Shown: one piece after another, positions 1-10,365 of the stretch
Layout of the letters: every line of letters starts with the position of its first letter
Numbering within the stretch: the first letter of the stretch is position 1
Source of the DNA: Gammaproteobacteria bacterium
GTDB lineage: Bacteria; Pseudomonadota; Gammaproteobacteria; Xanthomonadales; Rhodanobacteraceae
Length of the DNA stretch: 33,085 nt
NCBI GenBank assembly: GCA_004295005.1
Contig: SHNG01000047.1
Coordinates: 1-33,085, forward strand
Reading direction: 5' to 3'
Translations under genes and position numbers: made by a program
Notes under the pieces: model-generated
What the model was told of the DNA's origin: nothing
Databases searched by the model: none
What the model saw: the letters and a program-made list of their open reading frames with translations, nothing else

Positions 1-362
1 ACAGCGACGGGATTGTCACCGTGAAGGCGGATGCCGAATTCCGCCTCAAGCAAATGCAGGACATCCTGTTGCAGCGCCTGACTGCTCGCGGCATTGATGT
101 TCGCTGCGTCGATATGGGTGACGTCGAAGTCAATCTTGCCAGCGCGCGCCAGCAGGTCACCCTAAAGCAGGGCATCGACCAGCCCCTGGCCAAGAAGATC
201 GTCAAGCTGATCAAGGACTCCGGCGGCAAGGTACAGGCGCAGATCCAGGGTGACCAGTTGCGCGTCAGCGGCAAGAAGCGCGACGATCTTCAGGCAGCGA
301 TTGCCTTGCTGCGCGGGAGCGAGATCGAGATGCCCCTGCAGTTCGAGAACTTCCGTGACTGA
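1..362 (+). CDS. yajQ: YajQ family nucleotide-binding protein, 5' truncated by the window edge
   Basis: The reading frame is open from base 3 and ends at TGA 360-362, giving about 119 C-terminal residues of a protein that is normally about 160. The tail carries the family signature: a KQGI segment, KKIVKLIKDS, KVQAQIQGD, RVSGKKRDDLQA, and the closing FENFRD. YajQ proteins have two ferredoxin-like lobes and bind nucleotides; the Xanthomonas homologue is known to bind cyclic-di-GMP and to act with a transcription factor. The GTG at base 21 is internal, not the start. The gene converges on the diguanylate cyclase gene with 65 bp between the stops, in which I see no terminator hairpin. A c-di-GMP-binding protein next to a c-di-GMP synthase gene is suggestive, but they lie on opposite strands and a functional link is only inferred. 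Confidence 0.93.
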   Translation, partial: SDGIVTVKADAEFRLKQMQDILLQRLTARGIDVRCVDMGDVEVNLASARQQVTLKQGIDQPLAKKIVKLIKDSGGKVQAQIQGDQLRVSGKKRDDLQAAIALLRGSEIEMPLQFENFRD

Positions 363-427
363 TCACCCTGCCGGTTCCACCACGCCCGACGCAGCGGCAT
401 CGCGCAAGGTCGCAACACCCACACCGC

Positions 428-1789
428 TCAATTGCTGCCGCGCATATCGCGGGTAAAGAAGCGGTAGCGGTTCTTGCCCGCCCGTTTTGCCGCATACAAG
501 GCAACGTCGCAGGTCTTCATGAGGCCGGAAGCGGTACGCGCATCATCCGGAAACAAGGTGATGCCAAACGACGATCCGAATGTCAGTTCACGACCACTCA
601 CCGATGTGCTCTCGGAAAATTCCTCGATCAGGCTTTCGGCAAGGCGGGTAATCAGCTCGCGCAGGGATGCATTGCCTTCGGCATCAGCCCGACTGGCCAG
701 CAGGACGAACTCGTCGCCGCCAAGACGTGCGGGCACGGCTTCAATTCCCTCGTGCGCATTGACCACGTTGCGCAGGCGTTCCGCAAACCGGCACAACACC
801 TGATCACCAAAATCGTGGCCATGGGTATCGTTGAAAGGCTTGAAATTGTCGATATCCGCCAGCATCACGGCAAATTCGTGCGCTGGTCCCCGCTGTACAT
901 GCTCCTCAAGGCTTGCGCGGAATGCACGACTGTTGGAAAGACCAGTCAGTGAATCGGTGTCGGCAATGCGCCGGATGTCGCGATCACGCTTGGAAATGCC
1001 TTCGGTCATGCGTTCGAACGACTGGATCAACTCGCCGACTTCATCGCGCCGATGCCGTCCCGGAAGCTCCACGTTGAAATTGCCTGATTCAATCTCGCGT
1101 GCCGCCCTGACCAGGCCCCTGATTGGCCGGATCAGGACCCGCTGCATGATCATGCTGATGGCGATGCCGAGCGCAAGGGCCAACAACAAAAGGAGAATGG
1201 CGCCGATGAAATACCGTTTGCCGATATCGGTGAGTCGCTCACCCAGCTCCTTGTTGGCTTTGGCTTCGTGGCGTCGTGCCGATTCAAGCGAGTATCCGAT
1301 GCGCACACCGCCCAGACGCTGATCGCCGATGCGAATGGGCGCCGAGGCATCAAGGATGTCTCCTTCGCGCTGCACCAGCAAGGAATTGGATTCTATGATC
1401 GCTGCCGCCAGCGGATCGCTCATCCGCTGGCCGTAGTTCGCGATTTCCTCGGTACCGTCATGCATCACCGATCCGGTGCCGTCATACACCGTCACATATT
1501 TCACATCCGGCTGAACCAGAACATCACGGACAATGCGCCCGACAATCTCGAGGTCAAAGTTGTAGATGGGATTGACCAGCGCCTCGGCCGTGTTTTCGGC
1601 CACCGCCTGCGCCTGCAGTTGCAGGCGGTCCTGCACCAGCGTTCGCGTCGATTCCGCGCTCAATTCCAGGATGGAACTGCGCAGCTGCCACTGGCGATGC
1701 AGCAATATGCCGAGCACGATTGCCGACATCAGCACTGCAATCGAAACCAACGCGAGGAATCGGGCCTGCAGGCCAAAACGGAAGTTCAT
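428..1789 (-). CDS. Membrane-bound diguanylate cyclase (periplasmic sensor, HAMP, GGDEF)
   Basis: A 453-residue protein predicted to make cyclic-di-GMP from two GTP. Transmembrane helix 1 is at about residues 11-31, a periplasmic sensor region at 32-192, transmembrane helix 2 at 193-216, a HAMP linker at about 217-270, and a GGDEF domain from about 275, opening with the DSLTGLSNSRAF segment. The active-site motif is an intact GGDEF at 357-361, preceded by ADIDNFKPFND. The RxxD inhibitory site expected nine to six residues before the motif reads GIEA, so product inhibition through that site is unlikely. I chose the ATG at 1789 because it overlaps the stop of the upstream gene as ATGA, which indicates translational coupling; the frame stays open 14 codons further upstream. 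The partner gene encodes a secreted binding protein, so that protein may supply the signal read by the periplasmic region (inference). Confidence 0.93.
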   Translation of the reverse strand: MNFRFGLQARFLALVSIAVLMSAIVLGILLHRQWQLRSSILELSAESTRTLVQDRLQLQAQAVAENTAEALVNPIYNFDLEIVGRIVRDVLVQPDVKYVTVYDGTGSVMHDGTEEIANYGQRMSDPLAAAIIESNSLLVQREGDILDASAPIRIGDQRLGGVRIGYSLESARRHEAKANKELGERLTDIGKRYFIGAILLLLLALALGIAISMIMQRVLIRPIRGLVRAAREIESGNFNVELPGRHRRDEVGELIQSFERMTEGISKRDRDIRRIADTDSLTGLSNSRAFRASLEEHVQRGPAHEFAVMLADIDNFKPFNDTHGHDFGDQVLCRFAERLRNVVNAHEGIEAVPARLGGDEFVLLASRADAEGNASLRELITRLAESLIEEFSESTSVSGRELTFGSSFGITLFPDDARTASGLMKTCDVALYAAKRAGKNRYRFFTRDMRGSN

Positions 1790-2709
1790 TCGATCTCCGC
1801 GCTCACGCGGGCCACGCCGGAGCGCAGCCACTGAAGATCATGACGATCACGTTCCTCCAGATCGAAAAAGCGCTGGTCCTGTCTTGCCAGCTCCGAAGGG
1901 GAACCACCCTCAGGATCCTTGCCAATTGCCACAAGCACGTCATGCAGGCGCTGGCGAACGACGGGATCGAGATCCCTGCGCACCACTTCGACACCTCGCG
2001 GCACATCCTGGCTTTCACGCAGGATCACCAGATCCCCCCTGAAGAACTCGGGAATATGCTGTGGATTCGCCCAATCGAGGTTGCTGACCGCACCCACATC
2101 AACCAGACCCTTGTGCACCCAGGTTGCAATGTTGCGCTCGGTGCGCGCGAACAGGAATCCGGCCGCATCCGGACCGGGCTGGTCACCAAGCGAACCCAGC
2201 ACCTCCAGCGGAATATCGCGAGACAACAGCTCCATTGCCGGAATGTAGTAGGCACTGGTCGATGTGCGATTCTGGAAGGCAATGCGGCGACCGCGCAGGT
2301 CATCGAGTGACTTGACTCCGCTGTCCCTGCGCGCGAGGTAGATGGTGCGGTATCGCCGGATTCCATTGCGCTCGGACAGGAGCAGGGTTTCCGCGTTGGC
2401 CCGCTCCTGCAGCAAGACCGCTCCTGCCCCGGTTTCGGAAACCCAATCCACGCGTCCACGACGCAGGTAGCTTGCCATCTGCAGGGCATCGCGCGCCATC
2501 AACACGCGACCCTCGCGGATGCCGACATCGTGCATGCGCTCGACCACGTGATCGAGCAGCAATTTCATGCCCGCATAGTGCGATTTGGGATCATCACTGA
2601 CCCGGCCCAGAACCAGAACGCCATCTTCCGCGCGCGCAGACGGCACCGCCACGACCGCGACGAGCAGGCCGACGATCAGCGCACGTGTGGCGACCAGTAT
2701 CCGGTTCAC
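1786..2709 (-). CDS. Periplasmic PhnD-like phosphate/phosphonate-type substrate-binding protein
   Basis: A 307-residue exported protein of the PhnD/SsuA/transferrin type-2 periplasmic binding fold. A Sec signal peptide occupies about residues 1-27 (basic start, hydrophobic core, SARA before a likely cut) and the mature part starts with EDGVLVLGRVSDDP. The family segments SLDDLRGRRIAFQNRTSTSAYY and VDVGAVSNLDW, split here by other sequence, follow in the usual order. I prefer the GTG at 2709: it has GAGAG seven bases upstream and puts the signal peptide at the N-terminus. An ATG at 2772 has no visible ribosome site, and a longer frame back to 3039 runs through repeat DNA. No ABC permease or ATPase gene is adjacent. 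Its stop overlaps the start of the diguanylate cyclase gene (ATGA), so its role is more likely sensing than transport. The ligand cannot be told from sequence. Confidence 0.85.
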   Translation of the reverse strand: MNRILVATRALIVGLLVAVVAVPSARAEDGVLVLGRVSDDPKSHYAGMKLLLDHVVERMHDVGIREGRVLMARDALQMASYLRRGRVDWVSETGAGAVLLQERANAETLLLSERNGIRRYRTIYLARRDSGVKSLDDLRGRRIAFQNRTSTSAYYIPAMELLSRDIPLEVLGSLGDQPGPDAAGFLFARTERNIATWVHKGLVDVGAVSNLDWANPQHIPEFFRGDLVILRESQDVPRGVEVVRRDLDPVVRQRLHDVLVAIGKDPEGGSPSELARQDQRFFDLEERDRHDLQWLRSGVARVSAEIE

Positions 2710-2995
2710 GTTCGAACTCTCGACAACTTTCAACCAATAGTCTGGCAAATTCGTCAGCGTCGCGGTAGGCATGGGCGGTGAACAGTGGTGAACGTCGCCT
2801 GCGCCACGTCCAAGTTTGCCCCGGAACCGGAAACTCTCTGGCATTCGGCCAACCGCCGGGCAATCGCCTGCAATTGCTCCTGCATTGCAGGCATTCATGC
2901 CATCCATGGCAATCGCCTGCAACTGGCCCTGCCTCATCCCCCTATACTGCTGGCGGGAGAGGTGATTCAAGACACCGCGCGCCGGCTGATTTTCT

Positions 2996-3019
2996 CCCTC
3001 TCCCGCTGGCGGGAGAGGG
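2996..3019. repeat. REP-like palindrome in the first 141-bp unit
   Basis: CCCTCTCCCGC and GCGGGAGAGGG are perfectly complementary 11-base arms around TG. Sequences of this kind, followed by TTGGGGTGAGGG, are a common intergenic repeat in Xanthomonadales and relatives; they are often mistranslated as PHPNPLP-type peptides. Confidence 0.85.
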
Positions 3020-3136
3020 TTGGGGTGAGGGTGGTGCATTCCTTACATGGCAATCGCCTGCAACTGCTCCTGCCTCATCCCCCACTACCGCTGGCGGGAG
3101 AGGTGATTCAAGACACCGCGCGCTGGCTGATTTTCT

Positions 3137-3160
3137 CCCTCTCCCGCTGGCAGGAGAGGG
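3137..3160. repeat. REP-like palindrome in the second 141-bp unit
   Basis: This is the same palindrome as at 2996-3019 with one changed base (GCAGGAGAGGG in the right arm), which breaks one pair. The substitution shows the two 141-bp units have diverged slightly since duplication. Confidence 0.83.
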
Positions 3161-3290
3161 TTGGGGTGAGGGTGGTGAATTCCTTTCATGGCAATCGCCT
3201 GCAACTGCTCCTGCATTGCAGGCATACATGCCATCCATGGCAATCGCCTGCAACTGCTCCTGCGTTGCAGGCATACCTGCCATCCATGGC

Positions 3291-3322
3291 AATAAAAAAA
3301 GCGGGCCAGAGGCCCGCTTTCT
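3291..3322 (-). terminator. Rho-independent terminator after pnp
   Basis: On the minus strand GCGGGCC, a TCT loop and GGCCCGC form a 7-bp GC stem, extended by three A:T pairs, followed by seven T residues. It lies about 30 bp past the pnp stop and should end the rpsO-pnp transcript. Confidence 0.92.
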
Positions 3323-3351
3323 TCAAGTCCTGTCGAAGGTGGCTCAGGCAC

Positions 3352-5457
3352 TCAGGCGCTGACGCCCTCGCCTTCTTCCACCGCCTTCATCGACAGGCGG
3401 ATACGGCCCTGTTTGTCGACTTCCAGCACCTTGACCTTCACGATATCGCCTTCCTTGAGCTTGTCGGAAACCTTCTCGACCCGCTCGTTGGAGATCTGCG
3501 AAACGTGGACCAGACCGTCCTTGCCCGGCAGGATGGTGACGAACGCACCAAAGTCCATCAGCTTGACGACCTTGCCTTCATAGATACGGCCCGGTTCGAC
3601 ATCGGAAACGATCATTTCGATGCGCTTCCTGGCCTCATCCGCTGCAGCGCGGTTGACCGAAGCAATGACGATGGTGCCATCGTCGGTAATGTCGATGGTG
3701 GTGCCGGTTTCCTCGGTGATCGAGCGGATGACCGAACCACCCTTGCCGATCACTTCGCGGATCTTGTCCGGGTGGATGCGCATGGTCAGCAAGCGCGGAG
3801 CAAATTCGCTCATCTCGCTGCGAGCGGCGCTGAGCGCCTTGTTCATCTCGCCGAGGATGTGCAAACGACCCTGCTTGGCCTGGGCCAGGGCGACCTTCAT
3901 GATTTCCTCGGTGATGCCGTCGATCTTGATGTCCATCTGCAGGGCGCTGATACCATCGGAGCTTCCGGCTACCTTGAAATCCATGTCGCCGAGGTGATCC
4001 TCGTCACCGAGGATGTCGGACAGCACGACGAAATCGTTGCCTTCCTTGACCAGTCCCATGGCGATGCCGGCCACCGGGGCCTTGAGCGGAACGCCGGCAT
4101 CCATCATCGCCAGCGACGAGCCGCAGACTGATGCCATCGAGGACGAACCATTGGATTCGGTGATCTCGGAAACCACACGCAGCACGTAGGGAAACTCCTC
4201 GATCGAGGGCTTCACCGCCAGCACGCCGCGCTTGGCCAGGCGACCATGGCCGATTTCGCGGCGCTTCGGACCCATCATGCGGCCCGCCTCGCCCACCGAA
4301 TACGGCGGGAAGTTGTAGTGGAACAGGAACGAGTCCTTGGATTCGCCTTCGACCGCATCGATGATCTGGGCATCGCGACCGGTACCCAGGGTTACCGTCA
4401 CCAGCGCCTGGGTCTCGCCACGAGTGAACAGGGCGGAGCCATGGGTACGCGGCAACACGCCCGTACGAATGGTGATCGGCCGTACGGCATCCAGCGCGCG
4501 TCCATCGATGCGCACCTTGCTAGACAAGACCGAAGCGCGCAACGTGGCGTACTCGAGTTCGGAAAATTCCTTGGCGAGGTCAGCGGCAGCCCAGCCGTTG
4601 GCCTCTGCGCTGGCCTGCAGCGATGCCAGCACGTCCTTCTTCAGCGCGCTGATGGCATCGCGACGCTCGAGTTTGTCGCGCACGCCGTAGGCAGCGGCCA
4701 ATCGATCCCCGGTTGTCGACTTGATCGCATCCACGATGGCCTGGTTGCGTTCGGGCGAGCTCCACACGAAGGACTTCTTGCCGGCCTCGGCAACAAACTC
4801 GTTGATCGCCTGGATGGCGCCCTTGAGCGCATTGTGTCCAAACACCACCGCGCCGAGCATGACGTCTTCGCTGAGCAGTTTGGCCTCGGACTCGACCATG
4901 AGGACGGCATTGACCGTACCGGCAACCACCAGCTCAAGCTCGGAAGTCTTCAGCTCGGTCGCGGTCGGCATCAGGATGTAGCTGCCATTGGCGTAGCCCA
5001 CCTTGGCCGCGCCAATGGGGCCATTGAACGGCAATCCGGACAACGCAAGCGCCGCGGATGCACCGATCATGGCCGGAATGTCGCCATCGATTTCCGGATT
5101 GATCGACATGACCGTGGCAATGATCTGCACTTCATTCTTGAAGTGCTCGGGGAACAGCGGGCGGATCGGACGATCGATCAGGCGCGAGGTCAGGGTTTCC
5201 TTTTCGGTCTGGCGACCTTCACGCTTGAAAAATCCGCCGGGAATACGACCACCCGCATAGAATTTTTCCTGGTAATCGACCGTAAGTGGAAAGAAATCCT
5301 GACCTTCACGCGCCGACTTGGCGCCGACTGCCGTGACCAGCACGACGGTATCGTCGATGCGGACGATGACGGCGCCGCTGGCCTGGCGAGCGATTTCGCC
5401 CGTCTCCAGTGTGACCTGATGTTTGCCGTACTGGAATGTCTTGGTTACTTTCGCCAC
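3352..5457 (-). CDS. pnp: Polyribonucleotide nucleotidyltransferase (PNPase)
   Basis: A 701-residue phosphorolytic 3'-5' exoribonuclease, the catalytic trimer of the RNA degradosome and of mRNA decay. The first RNase PH domain carries GGFFKREGR and [12 protein letters not shown]; the second carries [10 protein letters not shown] and the [14 protein letters not shown] segment. A KH domain follows at about 559-617 ([15 protein letters not shown]) and an S1 domain at about 622-692 ([18 protein letters not shown]). The GTG at 5457 is the likely start: AGGA lies seven bases upstream and the product begins at the usual family position ([10 protein letters not shown]). The frame is open 49 codons further upstream, but those codons have no family resemblance. 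It follows rpsO by 184 bp, as in many proteobacteria. That spacer shows only weak short inverted repeats; I could not recognise an RNase III-type autoregulatory hairpin. Confidence 0.97.
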   Translation of the reverse strand: MAKVTKTFQYGKHQVTLETGEIARQASGAVIVRIDDTVVLVTAVGAKSAREGQDFFPLTVDYQEKFYAGGRIPGGFFKREGRQTEKETLTSRLIDRPIRPLFPEHFKNEVQIIATVMSINPEIDGDIPAMIGASAALALSGLPFNGPIGAAKVGYANGSYILMPTATELKTSELELVVAGTVNAVLMVESEAKLLSEDVMLGAVVFGHNALKGAIQAINEFVAEAGKKSFVWSSPERNQAIVDAIKSTTGDRLAAAYGVRDKLERRDAISALKKDVLASLQASAEANGWAAADLAKEFSELEYATLRASVLSSKVRIDGRALDAVRPITIRTGVLPRTHGSALFTRGETQALVTVTLGTGRDAQIIDAVEGESKDSFLFHYNFPPYSVGEAGRMMGPKRREIGHGRLAKRGVLAVKPSIEEFPYVLRVVSEITESNGSSSMASVCGSSLAMMDAGVPLKAPVAGIAMGLVKEGNDFVVLSDILGDEDHLGDMDFKVAGSSDGISALQMDIKIDGITEEIMKVALAQAKQGRLHILGEMNKALSAARSEMSEFAPRLLTMRIHPDKIREVIGKGGSVIRSITEETGTTIDITDDGTIVIASVNRAAADEARKRIEMIVSDVEPGRIYEGKVVKLMDFGAFVTILPGKDGLVHVSQISNERVEKVSDKLKEGDIVKVKVLEVDKQGRIRLSMKAVEEGEGVSA

Positions 5458-5641
5458 GATCTTGTCCTGGGTCTGGGTCGCAACGGAGCCGCTGTCAGCC
5501 ACCGATGCACCTGTGGGTATGTGCGATCCTGAGCGATCGCGGTGAGCTTTCGTGCCGGTCAGGCACACCTCGAGCTGGCGGCATGCGCGGCTGGCGACCG
5601 CCAACGGCGCCGCCGATTCCGCTGCCGTTCGATCAGGTCAA

Positions 5642-5911
5642 TTACCTGCGCAAGCCGAGACGCTCGATCAGGCTCTTGTAGCGGTCGTTGTCCTTGCTGC
5701 GCAGGTAATTGAGCAGGCGACGACGCTGGTTGACCATCTTCAGCAGTCCACGACGGGAATGATGATCCTTGTCGTGATCGGCAAAGTGCTTGGAGAGATG
5801 TTCGATGCGTGCCGACAGCAGGGCGACCTGCACCTCCGGTGAACCGGTGTCGTTGGCGACACGTCCATAATCGGCAATGATCTTGCTGGTTGTTTCAACG
5901 TTGAGCGACAT
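5642..5911 (-). CDS. rpsO: 30S ribosomal protein S15
   Basis: The 89-residue product has the full-length S15 pattern: [27 protein letters not shown] (given here only as family pattern, residues about 10-36), [19 protein letters not shown] and the basic end [13 protein letters not shown]15 binds the central domain of 16S rRNA early in small-subunit assembly. In E. coli it also represses its own translation through a leader pseudoknot; I could not verify such a structure here. It sits between truB and pnp in the conserved order. A candidate promoter of its own lies about 100 bp upstream, which fits separate transcription of rpsO-pnp. Confidence 0.97.
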   Translation of the reverse strand: MSLNVETTSKIIADYGRVANDTGSPEVQVALLSARIEHLSKHFADHDKDHHSRRGLLKMVNQRRRLLNYLRSKDNDRYKSLIERLGLRR

Positions 5912-6224
5912 GGTCTGGACCCTATCTGGAGCGAAGCGGAGGCATGTAGACGATCACCCAAATGCGACCATCGGCATGCCCCACGGGAAAGTTTTGCGGC
6001 GGAAAGCTGGATATTTTAGCTGGCAAAGGTGCGCTGCAACAAGGCTTTGCTCATGACTGGGCCGCATTCGCCCTTCCCCGCAAGCGCGGAGCGGGCGTTC
6101 CCGCCCCCGACCTTCGCCCTCCCTGGACAAATTCAGGCAGGCGCCCTGAAAGACACCAACAAGACCCGCACAATCAACACGTTGCGAATGCCTTCCAACG
6201 CGTTTCCGCGCCCCATCCAGGCCC
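5912..6224. other. Intergenic region truB-rpsO
   Basis: This 313-bp stretch holds no convincing gene. It contains the candidate rpsO promoter (6013-6042) and an rpsO leader of about 100 nt. Short GC-rich inverted repeats around 6085-6110 have no T-tract, so I do not call a terminator for truB. Confidence 0.6.
6013..6042 (-). promoter_or_regulatory. Candidate sigma-70 promoter for rpsO-pnp
   Basis: On the minus strand TTGTTG (6042-6037) and TAAAAT (6018-6013) are separated by 18 bp. The -10 matches consensus at five of six bases; the -35 is weak. Confidence 0.4.
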
Positions 6225-7142
6225 TCAAGGCAGGTTGAATCCGCGCACGCTGCGCAAGCGACTGTCGGGGCCGACCTCCGCAAGGGCCAGCAGCCGGCCG
6301 TCCGTCGACTTGGCCAGGCATATGCCGACAGGCGCTGTGCTGGCAATGCCCTGGCCCTGGCCCAAACGCAGCGCCTGCGGAGCATCCAACACCACGACCG
6401 GATAATTGACCAAGCCCTGCTCGATCGGCAGGAGCAGGCGATCCAGCGCGTCAAAGCCGGACTCCGCCAGTTTCTCCAATTGAGCCAGGGTAACCATGAC
6501 CGGATTGCGGAAGGGCTCGACCCAGGTGCGGCGCAGGCGAGTGACGTGCGCGCCGCATGCCAGTGCCTCGCCAAGATCGCGCACCAGGCTGCGGACATAG
6601 GTTCCGGACCCGCATTCCACATGCAGGTGCAGTCGGTTTCCATGCCGGGCGAGCAGATCGAACGCGCGCACCTCGACCTTGCGCGCGGCGATCTCAATCG
6701 ATTCCCCGCGTCGGGCAAGACGGTACATGGGCTCGCCGCCACGCTTGAGTGCCGAATAGACCGGCGGTACCTGCTCGATGCAACCACGCAATGGCGCGAG
6801 CGCGGATTCGATGCGCGCCGCATCCAGGTCCGGCACCAGCCGTTTTTCGACGACGGCACCGTCCGAATCGCCACTGTCGGTGGTGATTCCAAGCTCGCAT
6901 TCGACCTCATAGGACTTGAACGCACCGAGCAGCATGCCGGCAATCTTGGTGGCCTCTCCGAAACACAGCGGCAACAGGCCAGTCGCAAGGGGATCAAGGC
7001 TTCCTGTGTGGCCGCCCTTGGCCGCGGCGTAAATTTGCCTCGCCCGCTGCAAGGCCTGGTTGGAACTCAGGCCGTAAGGCTTGTCCAGCAGCAACAATCC
7101 GTGCACATCGCGCCAGGGGATGCGTGACTTCGCTCGCCGCAT
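6225..7142 (-). CDS. truB: tRNA pseudouridine(55) synthase
   Basis: The 305-residue enzyme makes pseudouridine 55 in the T-loop of tRNAs. The catalytic aspartate is D50 in GGHTGSLDPLATGLLP. The substrate-binding blocks QVPPVYSALKRGGEPMYRLAR and GTYVRSLVRDLGEALACGAH (each 20-21 residues long, cited as family segments) follow, and the C-terminal part from about 250 matches a PUA-like RNA-binding tail. It starts 14 bp after the rbfA stop, so the two genes are surely co-transcribed. Length and motif order are typical. Confidence 0.96.
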   Translation of the reverse strand: MRRAKSRIPWRDVHGLLLLDKPYGLSSNQALQRARQIYAAAKGGHTGSLDPLATGLLPLCFGEATKIAGMLLGAFKSYEVECELGITTDSGDSDGAVVEKRLVPDLDAARIESALAPLRGCIEQVPPVYSALKRGGEPMYRLARRGESIEIAARKVEVRAFDLLARHGNRLHLHVECGSGTYVRSLVRDLGEALACGAHVTRLRRTWVEPFRNPVMVTLAQLEKLAESGFDALDRLLLPIEQGLVNYPVVVLDAPQALRLGQGQGIASTAPVGICLAKSTDGRLLALAEVGPDSRLRSVRGFNLP

Positions 7143-7156
7143 CGAACCCTGCGACC

Positions 7157-7507
7157 TCAGGGCTTGATGGGCGGGTTGTTGCGCAGAAGGTCCTCGATGC
7201 GCTCACCCTTGTCGACCGAATCGTCGTAGAGAAAACGAATCTCCGGCACGCGCCGCATCTTCAGCGTACGCGAAAGCTCGCGGCGAAACTCGAAGGCCAT
7301 TTCATTCAACGCCCTGACCGCAGTGCCGGACTGTTCGGACACCAGGGTGGTGACGTAGACCTTGGCCAGATCCAGATCGCGGGTTACTTCCACATCGGAC
7401 ACGCTGGCCGAAGGCAGGACATGGTCGCGCACCGCCTTGTGCACCAGCACGGCAATTTCCTTGCGCAACTGCACGGCAACCCGGTCGGAACGTGTGAAAT
7501 CAGTCAT
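7157..7507 (-). CDS. rbfA: 30S ribosome-binding factor RbfA
   Basis: A 116-residue KH-fold protein that binds immature 30S subunits and helps process the 5' end of 16S rRNA. Family features are the start TDFTRSDRVAVQLRKEIAVL, VSDVEVTRDLDLAKVYVT, and RTLKMRRVPEIRFLYDDS followed by a short charged tail. The start is the ATG at 7507. Longer in-frame extensions translate a GGGAATC heptad array and show no homology. The start lacks a good ribosome site (only GAGAAA directly before it), because the heptad array begins five bases upstream. It follows infB after a 148-bp gap and precedes truB by 14 bp. Confidence 0.95.
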   Translation of the reverse strand: MTDFTRSDRVAVQLRKEIAVLVHKAVRDHVLPSASVSDVEVTRDLDLAKVYVTTLVSEQSGTAVRALNEMAFEFRRELSRTLKMRRVPEIRFLYDDSVDKGERIEDLLRNNPPIKP

Positions 7508-7512
7508 TTTCT

Positions 7513-7648
7513 CGGGAATCGGGAATCGGGAATCGGGAATGGGGAATCGGAAGAAGCGGGGTCTCGAAACCAGGTCGGCAAATCGTGGCGGCAAGAGTAC
7601 GCCCTCGCGATTGCTCTTGGCGATTCCCTACTCTCGATTCCCTACTCC
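7513..7648. repeat. Facing GGGAATC arrays in the rbfA-infB gap (foldback)
   Basis: The left arm (7513-7547) is four CGGGAAT units plus one GGGGAAT. The right arm is two 14-base units (7621-7634 and 7635-7648) built on CGATTCCCTACTC. GATTCCC is the exact complement of GGGAATC, so RNA or single-stranded DNA can fold across the roughly 70-bp centre. A smaller stem, CAAGAG (7592-7597) with CTCTTG (7614-7619), lies inside. The arms stop 7 bases from the infB stop codon and 5 bases from the rbfA start. Confidence 0.85.
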
Positions 7649-7655
7649 CGGCTCC

Positions 7656-10277
<2,622 letters not shown>

Positions 10278-10365
10278 ACTTGATTCACTCCCGGCCCGCT
10301 CACGCTTGCCTACCTGATTCCCGCATTGCGCCCAAGCCGCAAAAGCCGGGGCGAGGCCCGCAATT

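Larger units (their letters stand above)
2861..3289. repeat. Modular tandem array: five units of 49, 141, 141, 49 and 49 bp
   Basis: Five head-to-tail units fill 429 bp without gaps: 2861-2909 (49 bp), 2910-3050 (141), 3051-3191 (141), 3192-3240 (49) and 3241-3289 (49). All start with CAATCGCCTGCAA and end with CATGG; a sixth start (CAAT) lies at 3290 against the pnp terminator. In the short unit GCCTGCAA and TTGCAGGC form an 8-bp stem around an 11-base loop. The long units keep the first 23 bases and the final CATGG, but replace the middle with a block opening CTCATCCCC and closing GGGGTGAGG that contains a strong palindrome. The array fills most of the 642-bp space between the PhnD-like gene and pnp; in 2710-2860 I see no convincing promoter. 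Confidence 0.92.

Noticed and set aside
1786-3039. A 417-residue version of the PhnD-like protein starting in the repeat array
   Set aside because: The first 110 residues translate REP and array DNA (PHPNPLPP-type peptide) and would bury the signal peptide; the GTG at 2709 has a ribosome site.
2861-3289. CRISPR array
   Set aside because: The repeats are contiguous with no unique spacers, unit length alternates between 49 and 141, and there are no cas genes.
2785-4131. A 448-codon plus-strand frame across the array and into pnp
   Set aside because: It is antisense to pnp and its start translates tandem repeats; no family resemblance.
4246-5532. A 428-codon plus-strand frame opposite pnp
   Set aside because: High-GC antisense shadow of a certain gene; composition is Arg/His/Gly-rich and without domains. 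The same holds for the long plus-strand frames at 13689-14657, 17593-18954, 19789-20946, 20991-22268 and 26380-27666 opposite nuo genes.
5458-5641. RNase III-type autoregulatory hairpin in the pnp leader, as in E. coli
   Set aside because: Only short imperfect inverted repeats were found; nothing comparable could be supported by eye.
7513-7547. CRISPR or coding repeat in the heptad array
   Set aside because: A 7-base tandem unit with no spacers; coding extensions of rbfA and nuoE through such arrays lack homology.
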